Assembly (NCBI GenBank): GCA_019614645.1
Contig: JABWDB010000011.1
Span: 5,009,501 to 5,073,500, forward strand
Length of the DNA stretch: 64,000 nucleotides
DNA from: Stratiolaelaps scimitus
Taxonomy: Eukaryota; Arthropoda; Arachnida; Mesostigmata; Laelapidae
Direction: 5' to 3'
Part shown: positions 1-11,713 of the stretch, one piece after another
How the letters are laid out: each line of letters opens with the position of its first letter
Numbering within the stretch: position 1 is the stretch's first letter
The notes under the pieces: model-generated
Seen by the model: the letters and a program-made list of their open reading frames with translations, nothing else
The model's database searches: none
What the model was told of the DNA's origin: nothing
Made by a program: the position numbers and the translations under genes

Positions 1-275
1 CGTCAATAGCATGGCTTGAGATTCCGCTCGATCCAGCGGCGGCGCAGGTACCGGATGGTACACTGGATATCGGATGCGAATCGGGCCAGCGCCAATAAAA
101 GGGACCTGGTGTCGCTGCCGCCATTGCTGCTGCTGCTGCTGCTATACAACGAACACCTATAACTGTTTCAAGCTACGATCACAAGGTGCGGCCATTTCCC
201 CTGCTATGACGTTGTGGTGTCGCTCCACTCGAGCGCGTTATGGCCAACTGTCAGAGCCACAGCGCGGAATTGTCT

Positions 276-341
276 GTTGCTGTTATTGTTATTATTGTTG
301 TTGTTGATGTTGTTGTTGTTGTTGCTATTGTTGTCGTCGTC
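276..341. repeat. (TTG/TTA)n microsatellite
   Basis: An imperfect triplet tract of GTT/TTG with interruptions, followed at 416-431 by a pure (CTG)n. Frames through it give only poly-Leu, poly-Cys or poly-Val. Confidence 0.85.
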
Positions 342-2546
342 ATCACTGTCGCCGTCTTCGGAGCTCAAAAGTGGCAGGATTGACGCCTGCTTGATTTGAT
401 GTTACTGTTCTTGCCGCTGCTGCTGCTGCTGATGAACAGGGCTGACGCTGCGGCCATCGCGAAGTCGCCATCAGATCGAGTCGAGAACAGAAGAGAAATT
501 TAAGTCGGACAAAAACGAATGCGTTCTTCCTTTCAGGACGTGAAGGGTATTCGACGAGGGATGCCGAGACAGGGCGACAGACACACTCGTAGCCGGACGT
601 TCGTGGAAGCGAATGGCGCTTTTCTGCCATCGGAGCACGATATACGAGGTGAACATCACCCCCCCGAAGCACACACACACACCCCCCTACCCTTCACGAA
701 GTGCGCGCGTGTGTGCACGCCTGTTCGGCGGACGACAATGAACGACGTTACGTTTTTATCCCGCGTCTGAATGAGTGACAACTCACTCCGAGCGGCCTGT
801 CATATAGGGACACTCGTGTAATGGCGCAAGGTCTCCGAATGCTGAACAATGACGACGATGCCGAGCACCGATGGATGTCAAAACGACACGAATTGCTGTG
901 GGCCTCCAAGAACTACACTGAGCGCTCTTTAGGAGAAGAAATAGAGGAAAAAAAACAACTGATGACCTCCTCAGGGCGCATCGTGTTAACATGACAACGT
1001 GCTGTACATTCAGGTTAGCGCCGACGCGCTGGGGAACGCTAGGATAGCAGCACAATGGCTTCGACGAGAAGGTACGGACACTGGCGAAGCCTCGCGAGGG
1101 CCGTACATGACTGGCACGGCCTCACAGGACCGGTAACAAATCATTCGATTGTATTCGCTCTGCGTTGCGTGATGAACATGTGGAGTGAGTGCATAAGGCG
1201 TACAGCACGACATCCGCCACGAAGCGAACGCAATCGTGGTATATGACGCGCGCATTAATTGCCATTGCGTAATGTAGCGCTGCGCTCAGCTGATCCAGAT
1301 GATCCGCGCTGGCCGGGTCGAGATTGAGCAAAAGATGAGTGTTGCTCACGTCTTGGCTATCTCGCGATGTCTATTCATGGTTCGTTGTCGAATCTGCCGG
1401 CTACACATAACAGCCCACAGCTCGACGCTTAGACGTTACGATTGACAGAAGCTATTCGACACAACGGTGGTTGATCGTCTCGAAACATCGGGAGAAATGT
1501 TCTCCAGCTCTCGAGTGGTGACAGCCGTAATTCGGGAGGTGCTCCAGAGGCGAGTGAAGAATGGACGAGACAGAGCTAATTCGCTAGGTTCACCGATCTC
1601 CACAGAGCTCTCATCTGCACAAGACGCTTGAATCAACGAGTTCATGGATCATTTTCATCTGAACAAAGACTACAATCTAGAAACGCACGCGATAAGTCAC
1701 AGCTCGTTTTGCAGTCGCATGAACACTTTTTGTAATTCATTTTTTGCAATCCCGTAAAGTTTTGTAATTCTTCGCCCTCAGAGTCTGGCATTGGCCCAAT
1801 CACACGGCATACGACACTCGCTGACGTTAAACGCGTAAATCGATTCGGAATTGTTCATGATTGTGCGTAGTATCTATACAGAATGGCAATACTACCAATT
1901 GCCTCGGGGAAAAATACCACAAATCAACTCGTCTCGAACACATGCACCCTCGCGCGATATGAGATGCACAGATCTGAACAGAGGGCTGCTGAGGACAACA
2001 ATGACAATGATTTTCGTCGATATTTTCGCTCGAACGGGTCTCATCATTCTGTCACACCAAAGACTCTATGTATACGATGTGCCACAATGTGGGCCCGATT
2101 AGATGGACGTGCTTGAAGATTTTTCTCTCGGACATTCGAACTCATTCCATTGATTTTTTGTCGGTGAACTACCACTGTGAACTACCACTGCCACTGTGGT
2201 GTGTGTCAAGCTGAGTCCGGGTGTGTGTCTGCACGATTGGTGCAATACTATATTTTCTCAATTGCGCTCGATTTGCTCTAAGCACACTTGGGATTTCTAA
2301 TATTCACTCCGTGCTCATGTTCCCAAGCGAGTAATTGCTAAGAAATGCATATATATATATATATATATATGTATGTATACATCCACGGCAGGTTATTTCG
2401 GTAAGTGTCTTCTGTGAAGCGGCAGCCACGTGGTATGTTTTCGATATTTACGTTAAACAAAAATTAAATTGCGTGCATACATTTTATAATAATAAATGAA
2501 ATCAGTATTATATTAAACGACCGATCTCGCAAACAAACACACAGCC

Positions 2547-2554
<8 letters not shown>

Positions 2555-2593
<39 letters not shown>
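2555..2593. repeat. (TA)n microsatellite
   Basis: About 19 TA units with one AAA interruption; a shorter tract lies at 2349-2370. Confidence 0.9.
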
Positions 2594-2595
<2 letters not shown>

Positions 2596-4107
2596 CTGCC
2601 AGATTCGCTGCGATTCCTGCCGCCAGACTCACTGGTCAACTGACTGCTCCCGCTGCCGTGGCCTTGAAGCGCGATATGGAGGCAGGAGCCTTCGTTGATC
2701 TTTCTATCCATAGCCGAATCGTCTCCCTCCATCCGATATGGAATCGTCTGCCGGCTGTTGTTAATGGACGAACGGCTCCATCTCCCCAGCGAGGATAGGC
2801 GAGCATTGCCGCCCAAGTCGGCCGAGACGAAGCCGAGTTCGCATGACCCCTGACGCTCGTCTCATCGTCACCGTCTCGCGTGGAGCGTCACTCAGAGACG
2901 GCGAACGCGGGAGAAATAGGGACAGAGCGGGGTAGGCGGGTTTCGTGCGTTTTGCATAAATTCGATTGATTCTGCATTAATGCGTTCGGTGTGCGTCGCC
3001 TCGCACGCCCGCCCGCCCGCCGCTGAGAAGACAAAAACGTCAAAATGCGCCTCAGCGCCACATCGGCCACGTTGAAGCGATGCAATGAGAATATGGGACT
3101 GAAATGAAAAAGGATTGCCCCTCAGCACGAAGCGGCGGCTCCCAGCCCCGATTCATCGTCCAATTACTCGTGTGCGCGCACGGGACGAGGCGGATTTAAA
3201 ATCACAGCAACATTAATGATCATAGCGGTGGTGGTCGTAGCGATGAGCACATAATATAAGTCTATGTGATTTTCATCTTTGGCGAAGGTATCAGGTTGAT
3301 CGCCATCGGATCAGATCGGATCTGCGGTGGCGGCGGCGGCCGCGCTCCGACTTCCTCCATCATTTCGATGTCTGGATGAGGGGGGGGTAAAAGTCCTGTG
3401 AAGAGAAACCCGTTTCCATTGGCTCGGCTTTCTTCTAGACGTTCGTTTTCTTTTTCTCTATCCGATGATTCCCAACGGCTTTATCCGGTCGACTTGTCCC
3501 AGTTGGATGTGGTTGGCGGGCCAACGGTCAGCGTTGGCACGGGACGCTGGAGGAGGTGCAGGCAACGTGGTGCGATTCGATGAAATAAATATATGATGAT
3601 ACATAAATGGATTATAACAGCGATCATGATGATCACACGCACGCAAGCGGCGGAGGACGGCCCTCTCTCTCGCTCGCTCTCTCTCTTAAAAGTGTATTAA
3701 TAAATTGCTGGTACAGCCGAGTTTCGTCTTCATCGACACAGAGGTACTGTTTCACTCGGTCCCAAAAAAAATGCATTATTTTCGTGTTTTTTTTTCTGTC
3801 ACAACTTCAAAGATGCTCAGACGCCTGACCAACTCTCGGACGGGGTTCCCGCACCGATGTGCCATTGACAACAAAAGCGTGTCATGGCACGACTAACATT
3901 TGTGTAATACAGGTACGTTATCTCACGGTGATTTTCCGTTGCTTAGCAATGTTTTGTGTATACACCCGCCTTTACTTAACGCTATGCCGCCCCTCTGCCT
4001 CCGACCAGAACTGTACTTCATATCCTATATACGCTACTAATTTTCACACCAGAGTCGGCCTGGGTAGAAGCAGAACTGTCCCTAATATAGCTCACCTTCT
4101 CTCTCTG

Positions 4108-4210
4108 AGTCCGTCTCAGGTCGCCGGGTCGGGTGCCGCTAGGCGGCAAATAGAGAACTTCACCATCGAGGAACTGCTGTTCCGTTAATAAACCAATAGA
4201 GCCTTTAGCT
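4108..4210 (+). mobile_element. SINE family B, decayed copy (mainly 3' tail)
   Basis: The tail AGAGAACTTCACCAT ... GTTCCGTTAATAAACCAATA matches AGAGAACTT...GTTCCTTTAATAAATCAATA of the copy at 8352-8494. The expected B box is reduced to GGGTCGGGTGCC. It runs directly into (CT)n and (TA)n at 4208-4285, as if the SINE 3' end seeded the microsatellite. Confidence 0.5.
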
Positions 4211-4221
4211 CTCTCTCTCTC

Positions 4222-4285
<64 letters not shown>
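4208..4285. repeat. compound (CT)n-(TA)n microsatellite
   Basis: CT units at 4208-4222, then about 30 TA units at 4225-4285, directly behind the decayed SINE tail. A further (TA)n at 4799-4823 has CT-rich sequence on both sides. Confidence 0.9.
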
Positions 4286-4287
<2 letters not shown>

Positions 4288-4797
4288 GTATATATACATT
4301 ACTCGACTATTTACAAATACAGACTTATCGCTTATCGCGGTATCAGCTCGCTAAAATTGACAGGGCCCATCTTAGTTATCGTTCGTCAGCGCGACGTTTC
4401 GTACTGAAACGGCGATAACTCGCACATGTCCAGTATTTATTTCTTCTTTAGCTGGTGCTCTAGCTGAGCTGACTTTCGACGGCAGGAAGGCCTCGGTACC
4501 ACACCTGTCCACAACCGATCGCAAACACTGATTGTGCCCCCGTGAGCGGTGTTGCCCGAACGCCGTTCAACAGGCCATAGCCACACCGCCATCCATTTCA
4601 CTGGCTTACTACGACAGATCACGACCGGCCGTACACTACGCCTCTGAACGCACTCGCGGACCCTCGGATCGACCAGCAGCAGATCGGGAAACGTACGAAT
4701 GATCGAATGAACGCATCGTTCGGCAGACGAACGATCGGCTCTGAGTCGAGTCCCCGTTCGGCTCCGGTGTCGCCATTTCTCGCCGTCTCTCTGTACC

Positions 4798-4828
<31 letters not shown>

Positions 4829-4871
4829 TTGTATATCTCTCTGTCTCCCTCTCACTTGCTTGCCCCGTCAG

Positions 4872-5003
4872 TGGCCGTGCGCGAGCTTCCACCCGGAGCC
4901 GGTGGCGCTACCCGAGCGCGCCGGCGAGCCCTTCTACGAGCGGTGCATGTGTGACTGCCTGCTGTTGGCCAAGCTAATTGTCTCATCAGTGACATATCAG
5001 TGA
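4872..5003 (+). CDS. candidate exon with strong acceptor and codon bias
   Basis: Seen: about 35 bases rich in pyrimidines end in CCCCGTCAG at 4871, an excellent splice acceptor. The frame that follows (TGG CCG TGC GCG AGC ...) has 32 of its first 34 codons ending in G or C, against roughly 22/34 and 18/34 for first and second positions, a pattern typical of coding DNA. The peptide reads WPCASFHPEPVALPERAGEP and then FYERCMCDCLLLAKL before the bias falls off and TGA arrives at 5001. No family is recognised. A GTGACA at 4989 is the only possible donor near the end of the biased part. The same frame resumes immediately after the TGA (next entry). A minus-strand ORF overlaps but lacks this codon signature. 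Confidence 0.4.
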   Translation, partial: WPCASFHPEPVALPERAGEPFYERCMCDCLLLAKLIVSSVTYQ

Positions 5004-5006
5004 ACG

Positions 5007-5354
5007 TTGTCGGGTTGTCCCGCACGGTGTCGGCGGCAGCTGCAGCGGAGGCGCCACACACGACGAAATAGCGGTGAGAATGCTCGGCGGAAAACACAAC
5101 AACAGCAGCAGCATCAGCAGCAGCAGAAGCAGAAGACGACGACGACGACGACGACGACGAAGTCAACTGACAGAAGAGAGTTGGCTGAAGGCGATTGCGG
5201 AGGAAAGCCGAAAAAGTCGTCGCCGAAACCCGAGCGCGACGAACAGAAGTCGGGAACGATCGCAGAGGCGCAGAAGCCGCCACCGCGATCATCGGTGGCT
5301 ATGTACATCGTGGCGTCGATGGGGAAGAGGAAATTCAAGAGGCGCGCATCATGA
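5007..5354 (+). CDS. candidate coding stretch, Gln/Thr repeats then Lys/Pro/Ser-rich tail
   Basis: The frame is the same as the candidate exon ending at 5003 and is separated from it only by TGA plus one codon. It encodes an Arg-rich start, a Gln run broken by His, a run of eight Thr from (ACG)n, then a low-hydrophobicity tail (DRRELAEGDCGGKPKKSSPK ...) ending KRKFKRRAS before TGA at 5352. In the non-repeat tail third-position GC is about 67 percent against about 52 percent at the other positions. No ATG opens it, so it would have to be an internal or terminal exon. It looks like a disordered nuclear-type tail, but no function can be named. A minus-strand ATG frame (5292 to 4852) overlaps and is the competing reading. 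Confidence 0.3.
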   Translation: MSGCPARCRRQLQRRRHTRRNSGENARRKTQQQQQHQQQQKQKTTTTTTTTKSTDRRELAEGDCGGKPKKSSPKPERDEQKSGTIAEAQKPPPRSSVAMYIVASMGKRKFKRRAS

Positions 5355-6300
5355 TGAATACAAGCGGTCAGGCCGCCAGCAGTGATGCAGACCCTGACGA
5401 ACACGGTTGATTCCCAGCGCAGTGTCTATCGATATCCGCGTAGCGGCGGCGGCAGCGGTGGTTGTTGCTGATGCTGCTGCTGTTGTTGTTGTTGGTGATA
5501 CGCGTTGCCCTGTTGAAGGGTATTCTGGCGCCGTACCCTGACCGTATCTGACCACCAAAGGGTTGGTGGACAGGAGTTCACTGACAAGCGAACGGATCTA
5601 CGGATCTCATCTGCCTATCTGTGTCCTATGGTTCAGCCACCTAGCTCCATTGACAAATGGGTCAGTTCGCTTGTGTCGTCTTTTTTTTGAGCAGCAGCAG
5701 TATAACACCCGAAGCAACGAACAGCCCCAATGGCAACGACTTTTGAATACGTAGCGTAATAGCACAACAGTGACGATTTTAATAGCGGCACGAGCATTAT
5801 GCTAATAATCGTAATACTAATAACGGCGCCATGCTGCTAATGGTAATAATGAAGTTTGTTTCGGCGAAAAAAAACAACGTTAGCGCACATTAGCGCGCAT
5901 TACACCGCTAGATGCGTAACACCAGCGCCCTGGCGGGTAGGACATATGGTAGATCTGCAGCAGGCGGTGCAGAAGCCGTGATGGAGGTGTGTGCAGTTCT
6001 GTTCGGTTTTCTGGAGTCACTGACAGCGCCTGGCAGTGACTGCAACTGCAGCAGCGGCAGCTCCAACTGACGAACAGGTGGAACAGCTCTCATTTTACAA
6101 TCGAACGCCGGACAGCGACACTTTCAGAGCGATGGAGCGGCCATGATGCCTCAACATCGTCAGCCACTGCGGTGTGATCCGGTGATCTATGCAGGTGCCG
6201 TCGGTCGGGTGAGGAGGGACAATGCCGAGTGTAAGGGAGCCGGCTATCTGCTCATGTGCAAATCAATGTGCGGGACGCGACTGGAGCGACTTTCTTTTTG
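5355..6300. other. no gene recognised
   Basis: Contains a CTG/TTG/GTT triplet patch at about 5455-5495 and an AT-rich TAATAATAC-type patch at 5780-5850. No coding signal. Confidence 0.5.
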
Positions 6301-6560
6301 AGCTGACACCCGGCTCTTCGCCTATTTGCCAGGCCTCAGCACTTAACCGTTAGGCATTACTATGAGGACCTGTGGGGGCCTGTCATTTCCTTGATTTCTC
6401 TACCTGACTCGTACCTGGCAGTAATCCTCAGATAAAGAAAGGTGATAAAGAACTGCTAAAGATTCTCCAAAGCGTCTGACAGGATTTGAACCCAAGCCAC
6501 ACGTCTCTCCGCTATGGTAATTTAAGACGGTCACCACTAGACGACAATCCAGGATAGTGG
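6301..6560 (-). mobile_element. tRNA-derived SINE-like repeat, family A, copy with tRNA head
   Basis: Read on the minus strand the element starts near 6560 with a tRNA-like head: an A-box-like TCTAGTGGTGACC (about 6547-6534) and a perfect B box GGTTCAAATCC (6492-6482). A body follows whose core includes CAGGTACGAGT, CAGGTCCTCATAGTAAT and GCTGAGGCCTG. The same body recurs at 30034-30152 and 30957-31069 without the head, so this is the most complete copy. There is no poly(A) tail. The family name is local to this report. Confidence 0.7.
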
Positions 6561-6897
6561 AAAGCTTGAAACGAGTGAGCTGATTGAGCGTTTGAGGGGT
6601 TGGGTGTTGATCGGAGTGTAAGGAATCGCATCTCCTATCCCAGACTTCTATTATGATTGCTATATATGTAAATAGTACTTGCTTCGTATATTAGCATGTA
6701 TAGACTCGTGGATACCTGTTCCTCCGACAGCGTCCTATAAATATAGGCAGGTTTTTGACCGTTGGGCCCTTGTCGTCCGACGACTCCGGCCAGCTTGGCG
6801 CGACGGGTCTGGACAGAAAGCGATGCATCTGTAGTCACTGAAAGCATAAAATGCCGTTGTTAGTTTTAAATATCGTGTACGCTACCGAATCTGCTCG

Positions 6898-6904
<7 letters not shown>

Positions 6905-6966
<62 letters not shown>
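6905..6966. repeat. long (TA)31 tract
   Basis: 62 bases of uninterrupted alternating AT, among the longest in the window, followed by the palindrome at 6977-7018. Confidence 0.95.
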
Positions 6967-6971
<5 letters not shown>

Positions 6972-6976
6972 TATAT

Positions 6977-7018
6977 ACATATGCGCATATATATATATAT
7001 ATATATATACGCATATGT
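6977..7018. repeat. 42-bp palindrome with TA core
   Basis: ACATATGCG (6977-6985) and CGCATATGT (7010-7018) are perfect 9-base arms around a (TA)n core. It sits just right of the (TA)31 tract at 6905-6966. Confidence 0.8.
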
Positions 7019-7785
7019 GCATCGTCGTCTACTAGACACAGACAAGAGCACCATGCACAACAAAGCCATCGATCATTGTGTCACTGTTCGTCGTCAGGCA
7101 ATCGCCCGGTCAGGGATGGACTCGGCCGAGGCAGACGCTCCCGACAGACGATCAGTACCCGCTGCTTTAGGCAGTCTGAGAGCGTGCGGTGCACATGGGC
7201 GGTCTTCCCGCCATTCAGCCGATCCGAGGTCGTCAGACTTCGACTGCCACTGGATAGATACGTCGTGACCGTGATTACTATCATGTGCAAATTAGGCATA
7301 CATTATAGCAGTAGTGAGTGCAGCGTACAGCGGCGGTGGCTGCTGCAGCAGCGGCGGCCGAACCGTAGAGCGCTGATATTTATCTATGATTTGTTACGAC
7401 AGTGACAACCGGTAGTGCTGCTGGTGCTGCAGCTGCTTCGGGGTTGGTCAGGCAATGCACATTTGTACGTTGTTGTGTCGATGTATATATATATATATAA
7501 TATATAATATATGTGTGTGCGCCACGATGATGAATGGCCCTGTCCCGAGCGCAAGGGAGGGAGTCTGGAATCGGTTCCCTGCAGATCTGCCGTCAATCGC
7601 GTCCTCAGCGTGTCATAATGTGTCCGTGAGAGCCTCGCGGTCCATCGGGCGTGGGGGTCGTAGATCTGTGTGCGGCTGTCTGTTTGTTTGTGTGATCGAT
7701 AGCGTGTATATGATGTGGTGGAAATATCTGTTGGAAACATCGTGCCGCGAGCCGGCATAATGTCCAGTTATGCGTATTCGGTATA

Positions 7786-8276
7786 TTATTCGATCGATGC
7801 GTCCGCCGCTAGCAACAACGTGCGCTGGGTAAACGTACGCTTGCCAATCTCAAATATATATATATCTATGTATAACGTTGACTGCCAATTGAGGGGGATT
7901 TCAATGAGATGCCGTATGCGGGAGCGGAGACCCTCGTGAGCTTTCTCTACCAAGAGAAAGACTTGTGGCCATCGGGTTTCGATGCTGTTCACCGTTGGCA
8001 TCGTCCCGAAACACCAGTATCGTCTACGGCATTCAATGAATGTTTCATCGATGGAACGATATTCTTCGAGAAAACGCCGATCGGATTCATACATGGTACA
8101 ACACTATTGCCAAGGCGACTTCGCTGAACTTCCTGAGTTCGACAGGTGGGCCGGGGCTCATCGCCCAAGGTGTAGATTCGCTTGAGGACGCGGTATCGTG
8201 CGATTAGCATCGCGAAGTCCTCCTCACTCTGAAATACTTCATGGCTTTGTTTCTGCCCGGTGATTGTCCTGTTCAT
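7786..8276 (-). CDS. unassigned open patch, two frames joined near 8095, strand uncertain
   Basis: On the minus strand an ATG at 8276 opens a frame beginning MNRTITGQKQSHEVFQSEED. A second frame beginning MYESDRRFLEEYRSIDETF opens at 8094, about 120 codons after a shift of frame near 8095-8105, and stops at 7786. Both have ordinary amino acid composition. The plus strand over 7873-8127 is equally open (82 codons, containing PYAGAETLVSFLYQEKDLWP) with second-position GC lowest (about 43 percent), again coding-like, and it too changes frame near 8110. So either strand could carry a degenerate or spliced coding segment. No family is recognised. The lower end contains a short TATATA run translated as YIYI. 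Confidence 0.2.
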
Positions 8277-8351
8277 CCTCGTTGTCGACTTGTTTATTTA
8301 TTTATTCACTGAAATCGTCTACGTTCGGCGGACGTACTCTTTGCGTGTCCC

Positions 8352-8494
8352 GTCAGCGCGGTGGCTTGGACGGCTGAGATTCTGGCTGTAAAAAGCCAGA
8401 GGCCCCAGGTTCGAATCCCGTTGCATGACATATAAGAGAACTTAAGCATTCTATGCAGTTCCTTTAATAAATCAATAAAGCCTTACCTTACCCT
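8352..8494 (+). mobile_element. tRNA-derived SINE, family B (tRNA-Tyr-like head)
   Basis: The tRNA-like head has an A-box-like TGGCTTGGACGG (8362-8373), a stem-loop around CTGGCTGTAAAAAGCCAG and a perfect B box GGTTCGAATCC (8408-8418). A non-tRNA tail ends TTTAATAAATCAATAAAGCC and a short CCTTA repeat. The CTGTA in the anticodon position, kept as CTGTAGA in the minus-strand copy at 25140-25248, suggests descent from a tRNA-Tyr(GTA); that is an inference. Too short and too mispaired in the acceptor arm to be a functional tRNA gene. Confidence 0.75.
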
Positions 8495-9245
8495 GTTGCT
8501 GGCATCCTTAGTCATGGTGTTGTTGCTGTTGTTGTAGCTGCCGCTGTTGTTGTTGCTGTCTTTACCCAAGCGAAGGTTGGGTCTGGGCTCACCATTCCTC
8601 AATGATCCAATCGTAATAACCCACATCACCGATAGTCACCGAGTCGCATCGAGCATAACACACAATACAGAGGAGAAGCCTAATGTGTGTCCATCGAATG
8701 ACCTCGATGTATCGACAAACTGACTCGTCCCGAGGGAGCAACGATTTGACTGGTTTCCCCCGTTGCATGGAAGCTTGTTTTTTTTTGTGGGCGCTCCGCC
8801 TGAAGCTCGCCGTCACACATTACCAATGTCCTATTCAGGAGTGGTCGTAGACGGGCGCTGTGACTCAACTACAGCCGCAGCCGTGCCGCCTACGGCACAC
8901 GGTCGCGGACGTGTCACCTCGATTCTGCGTCGGTCGTCCGAGATCCGAGCTTTCCCGATGCGGAATAACCGATCCGGCAGCTTGTGGGCGTGGCTGGTCG
9001 TGAATCGGCCGTGAATCGACAACGTTCCAATCGGCTGTATCTACCTGTATCAGGTTCGTTCTCCGAACGCTTATAGGCTATGCATAGCATCCACAACGTT
9101 CACATAGCTCTCTATCGCGTGTAACGATTCACGACTCATGCGTGCGACGTCGATCGATCGAGCAGCGATCGCAGCCGTGGCGGGTGCGACAGGCCGGCCT
9201 AGTTACCATCCGCCGGTTAACGTTGTATCGGTGCGACGTGGCTAG

Positions 9246-9250
9246 GCCGC

Positions 9251-9281
<31 letters not shown>

Positions 9282-9285
9282 GCCG
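9246..9285. repeat. (CCG)n microsatellite
   Basis: About 13 CCG units with one CTG interruption; followed at 9367-9388 by (GA)n. Poly-Pro in one frame but no convincing exon. Confidence 0.9.
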
Positions 9286-11370
9286 AAAGGCCCGGGCTGG
9301 CAACGTTTTCGGAGAGTCGGTTGGGAGTGGGCCGATCATGTGACGTGAATGCCTGATGAGAGAACAAGAGAGAGAGAGAGAGAGAGAGGGGGAGGGATAG
9401 ATGCAAAAGGGCTGAAAAGAGCCTGCTAGTAAATATTGTCCAGTGCCACCAGTGACCAATTTCCCCGTGCGGCTGAGGTGACTCGGGTGGTACAGGTAAA
9501 AAGAGGCATGTTCGTAATGTTGATCCGCCGTGAATAGTGCCAGGTCAGGCACATCACCTAGGCTTGGAGCGTACACGAGGTAGATGCTCATAGGTCGATT
9601 AGGATGAGTGCTGGTGGGAAGCAGATAGCAGAGAATAGATTCGTTTCGATCTCTCCTACAGCAGCAGCACCAGCAGCACCGTAGTACCGAGTACCGTCGC
9701 AGCAAAGACAGCGAAGAATCGAACTAGTATATATATATATATATATATATATTAGTCCTGGTATCGTTTTTAAAAGTTTGCTTAAAGGCCATACACGTGC
9801 AGTGCACTCCGGCTGTATTCTCGTCGTCGAGTCGAGCCGGGCCGAGTATCACACATTGGCAGGTCGTCGTCGTCTATGCACGTAGGACGCAAGCGTCGAA
9901 GCGTCCTATTCCTCGAAGATCCACTTTCGTGAGGTGGTAACGCCACGAGTTAGCAACCCCCCGCGCGCGCGGGAGCCAGGATCATGGCGGGTGTGTTCAC
10001 TTAATGCAATAGGACTTCGGTAACGAATACTTGATACGTGAGGGGCTGTGAATTTGTTGATATGAGCAAGGTATGCGATGCAGCTCGCGATCGGAGATGC
10101 ACTTGAGGTTCTCACGTAAACGTGCCCACGGCATAAATGCATATGTACATAGATACAGAGGTGGCTAATATCGAAATGAACCCACAGCACGACACAGTTT
10201 TGCTGTCAGCTAGATACTAGCAGCTTTTCGATCGTAAAGCCGTAGTGTGGCCGTAGAACGATCAAAGCAAGGTTGGCTCTTTTGAACACTGCTTGATCGA
10301 CGGTAAGTATCGCGGACTAAGCGCTCCGCATCAGCCTCTTCCCTCCCTCATGCAAGCCTGGCTTAAAGCATTCGTAACGTACGCCTAAACCAGTCCCCGA
10401 GTCTTTAAGAGGTGCAAGGGCGAGACGGAATCTCAGACTACCGCGGGGAATACCTGTCAAGCAGTGGCGTTTGGTGTTTGTCGATAATGTTTATGTTTGC
10501 TTTCAACCCCCCTCAGTCAGGAATATATTAGTTTCGGAGATGGCTGACTCGTTATGAGGCGTTAGATTCGCTGCGTTCTCTTAGCGACACAATCGTTCTT
10601 AAACAAATGGCAAGCAATAGAAATTGACTGAAGTTCCCGCAACCGAGAACCATCACAATACAGATTGGTCGCGCTCGAAACACCGTTCTGACTTAATCAA
10701 CCGACCGACTAATCAGCCGAGACAGGTCACCAGAGTGAACTGTTCCATTCGAGAATCTGTTTGAGTTTCGAGTGCTCACGGGTGCCGTTAAATAGATCTT
10801 CGATGAACTCCGGCGAGCCGATATACTCGACTGGTGAGTCAGATCCGAGATTTCAAGGGTCGTCGGACACAAGAACTTGTTATACCGCAACGTCGCTCGG
10901 TCATTTTCCCCCGTGCAGCTTTGGACACGCCTTGTTCAGTACAATGGAACGTAATTCCACATTGACATTCGAGTACCAACACAGTCTCGATTCAAATTCA
11001 AATCCCACGCTTCCGAGGCTCATCTTCCTCTGAAGACCAAAAGGTCATCGAGGTTAAGACGACGCGAGGTCGAAAGACCTCATAACGATCGGCGTGGTAA
11101 ATCCCTCTCGGTGTATGTTGAACGCGGTACGACGTGGTACGACGTCTGAACGACGATTGAACAAAATGCGCTGAGTGGCGCACGCGTTACGTTTAACTTT
11201 AAGAGTAGCAGAATGTGTTGATTAGTGAAAACTCGATTACAATAGTAGGCAATTAATTAAGTAACTAACCAAGCAGCTGGTCACTGACAATGAGAAGCTA
11301 TCATAACAGCTATTGAAGCAACCATTATAGTAAGGTATCGATGGCTGAGAAAACTTATGGCTTGTGCAAT

Positions 11371-11713
11371 ATATATATATATATATATATATACTTAATA
11401 TTATATATACGTAGCAGAAGTGGTTTTCATTCAAATCAGGTGAACTGGCAATTTGTGCCACCTCATGACTCTCTCTCTCCATATATATATATATATATAT
11501 ATATATATCTGTACTTCTTCTTTTCCTTGCTCTCTCTTAATCAAATACATTTCAACGAATAAATATACTATATATTTAATGATCAACTTCAATCATTACA
11601 CAGTATGTCATACAAGTTTCAGCACGCACACGCCACCCACTTCGACGTACTGTGATGTTATGCTGACACATACATTCTATATTTATATACATATATATAT
11701 ATATATATATATA
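11371..11713. repeat. cluster of three (TA)n tracts
   Basis: Tracts at 11371-11392, 11480-11508 (preceded by CT units) and 11690-11713 within 350 AT-rich bases. No coding signal. Confidence 0.85.

Larger units (their letters stand above)
1..4107. other. no gene recognised
   Basis: Apart from triplet tracts near 276-431 and (TA)n at 2349-2593, this stretch is mixed sequence. Open frames are all under about 110 codons, overlap on both strands and carry no splice or domain signal that I can support. Confidence 0.5.

Noticed and set aside
6851..7405. 184-codon plus-strand frame with long Tyr-Ile repeats
   Set aside because: It is a translation of the (TA)n tract and flanks; any TA tract is open as YIYI. 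The same holds for frames at 4018-4299, 20010-20282, 39574-39813 and others.
8352..8430. Functional tRNA-Tyr gene
   Set aside because: A and B boxes are present but the acceptor and T arms do not pair properly and a SINE tail follows, so it is a tRNA-derived repeat.
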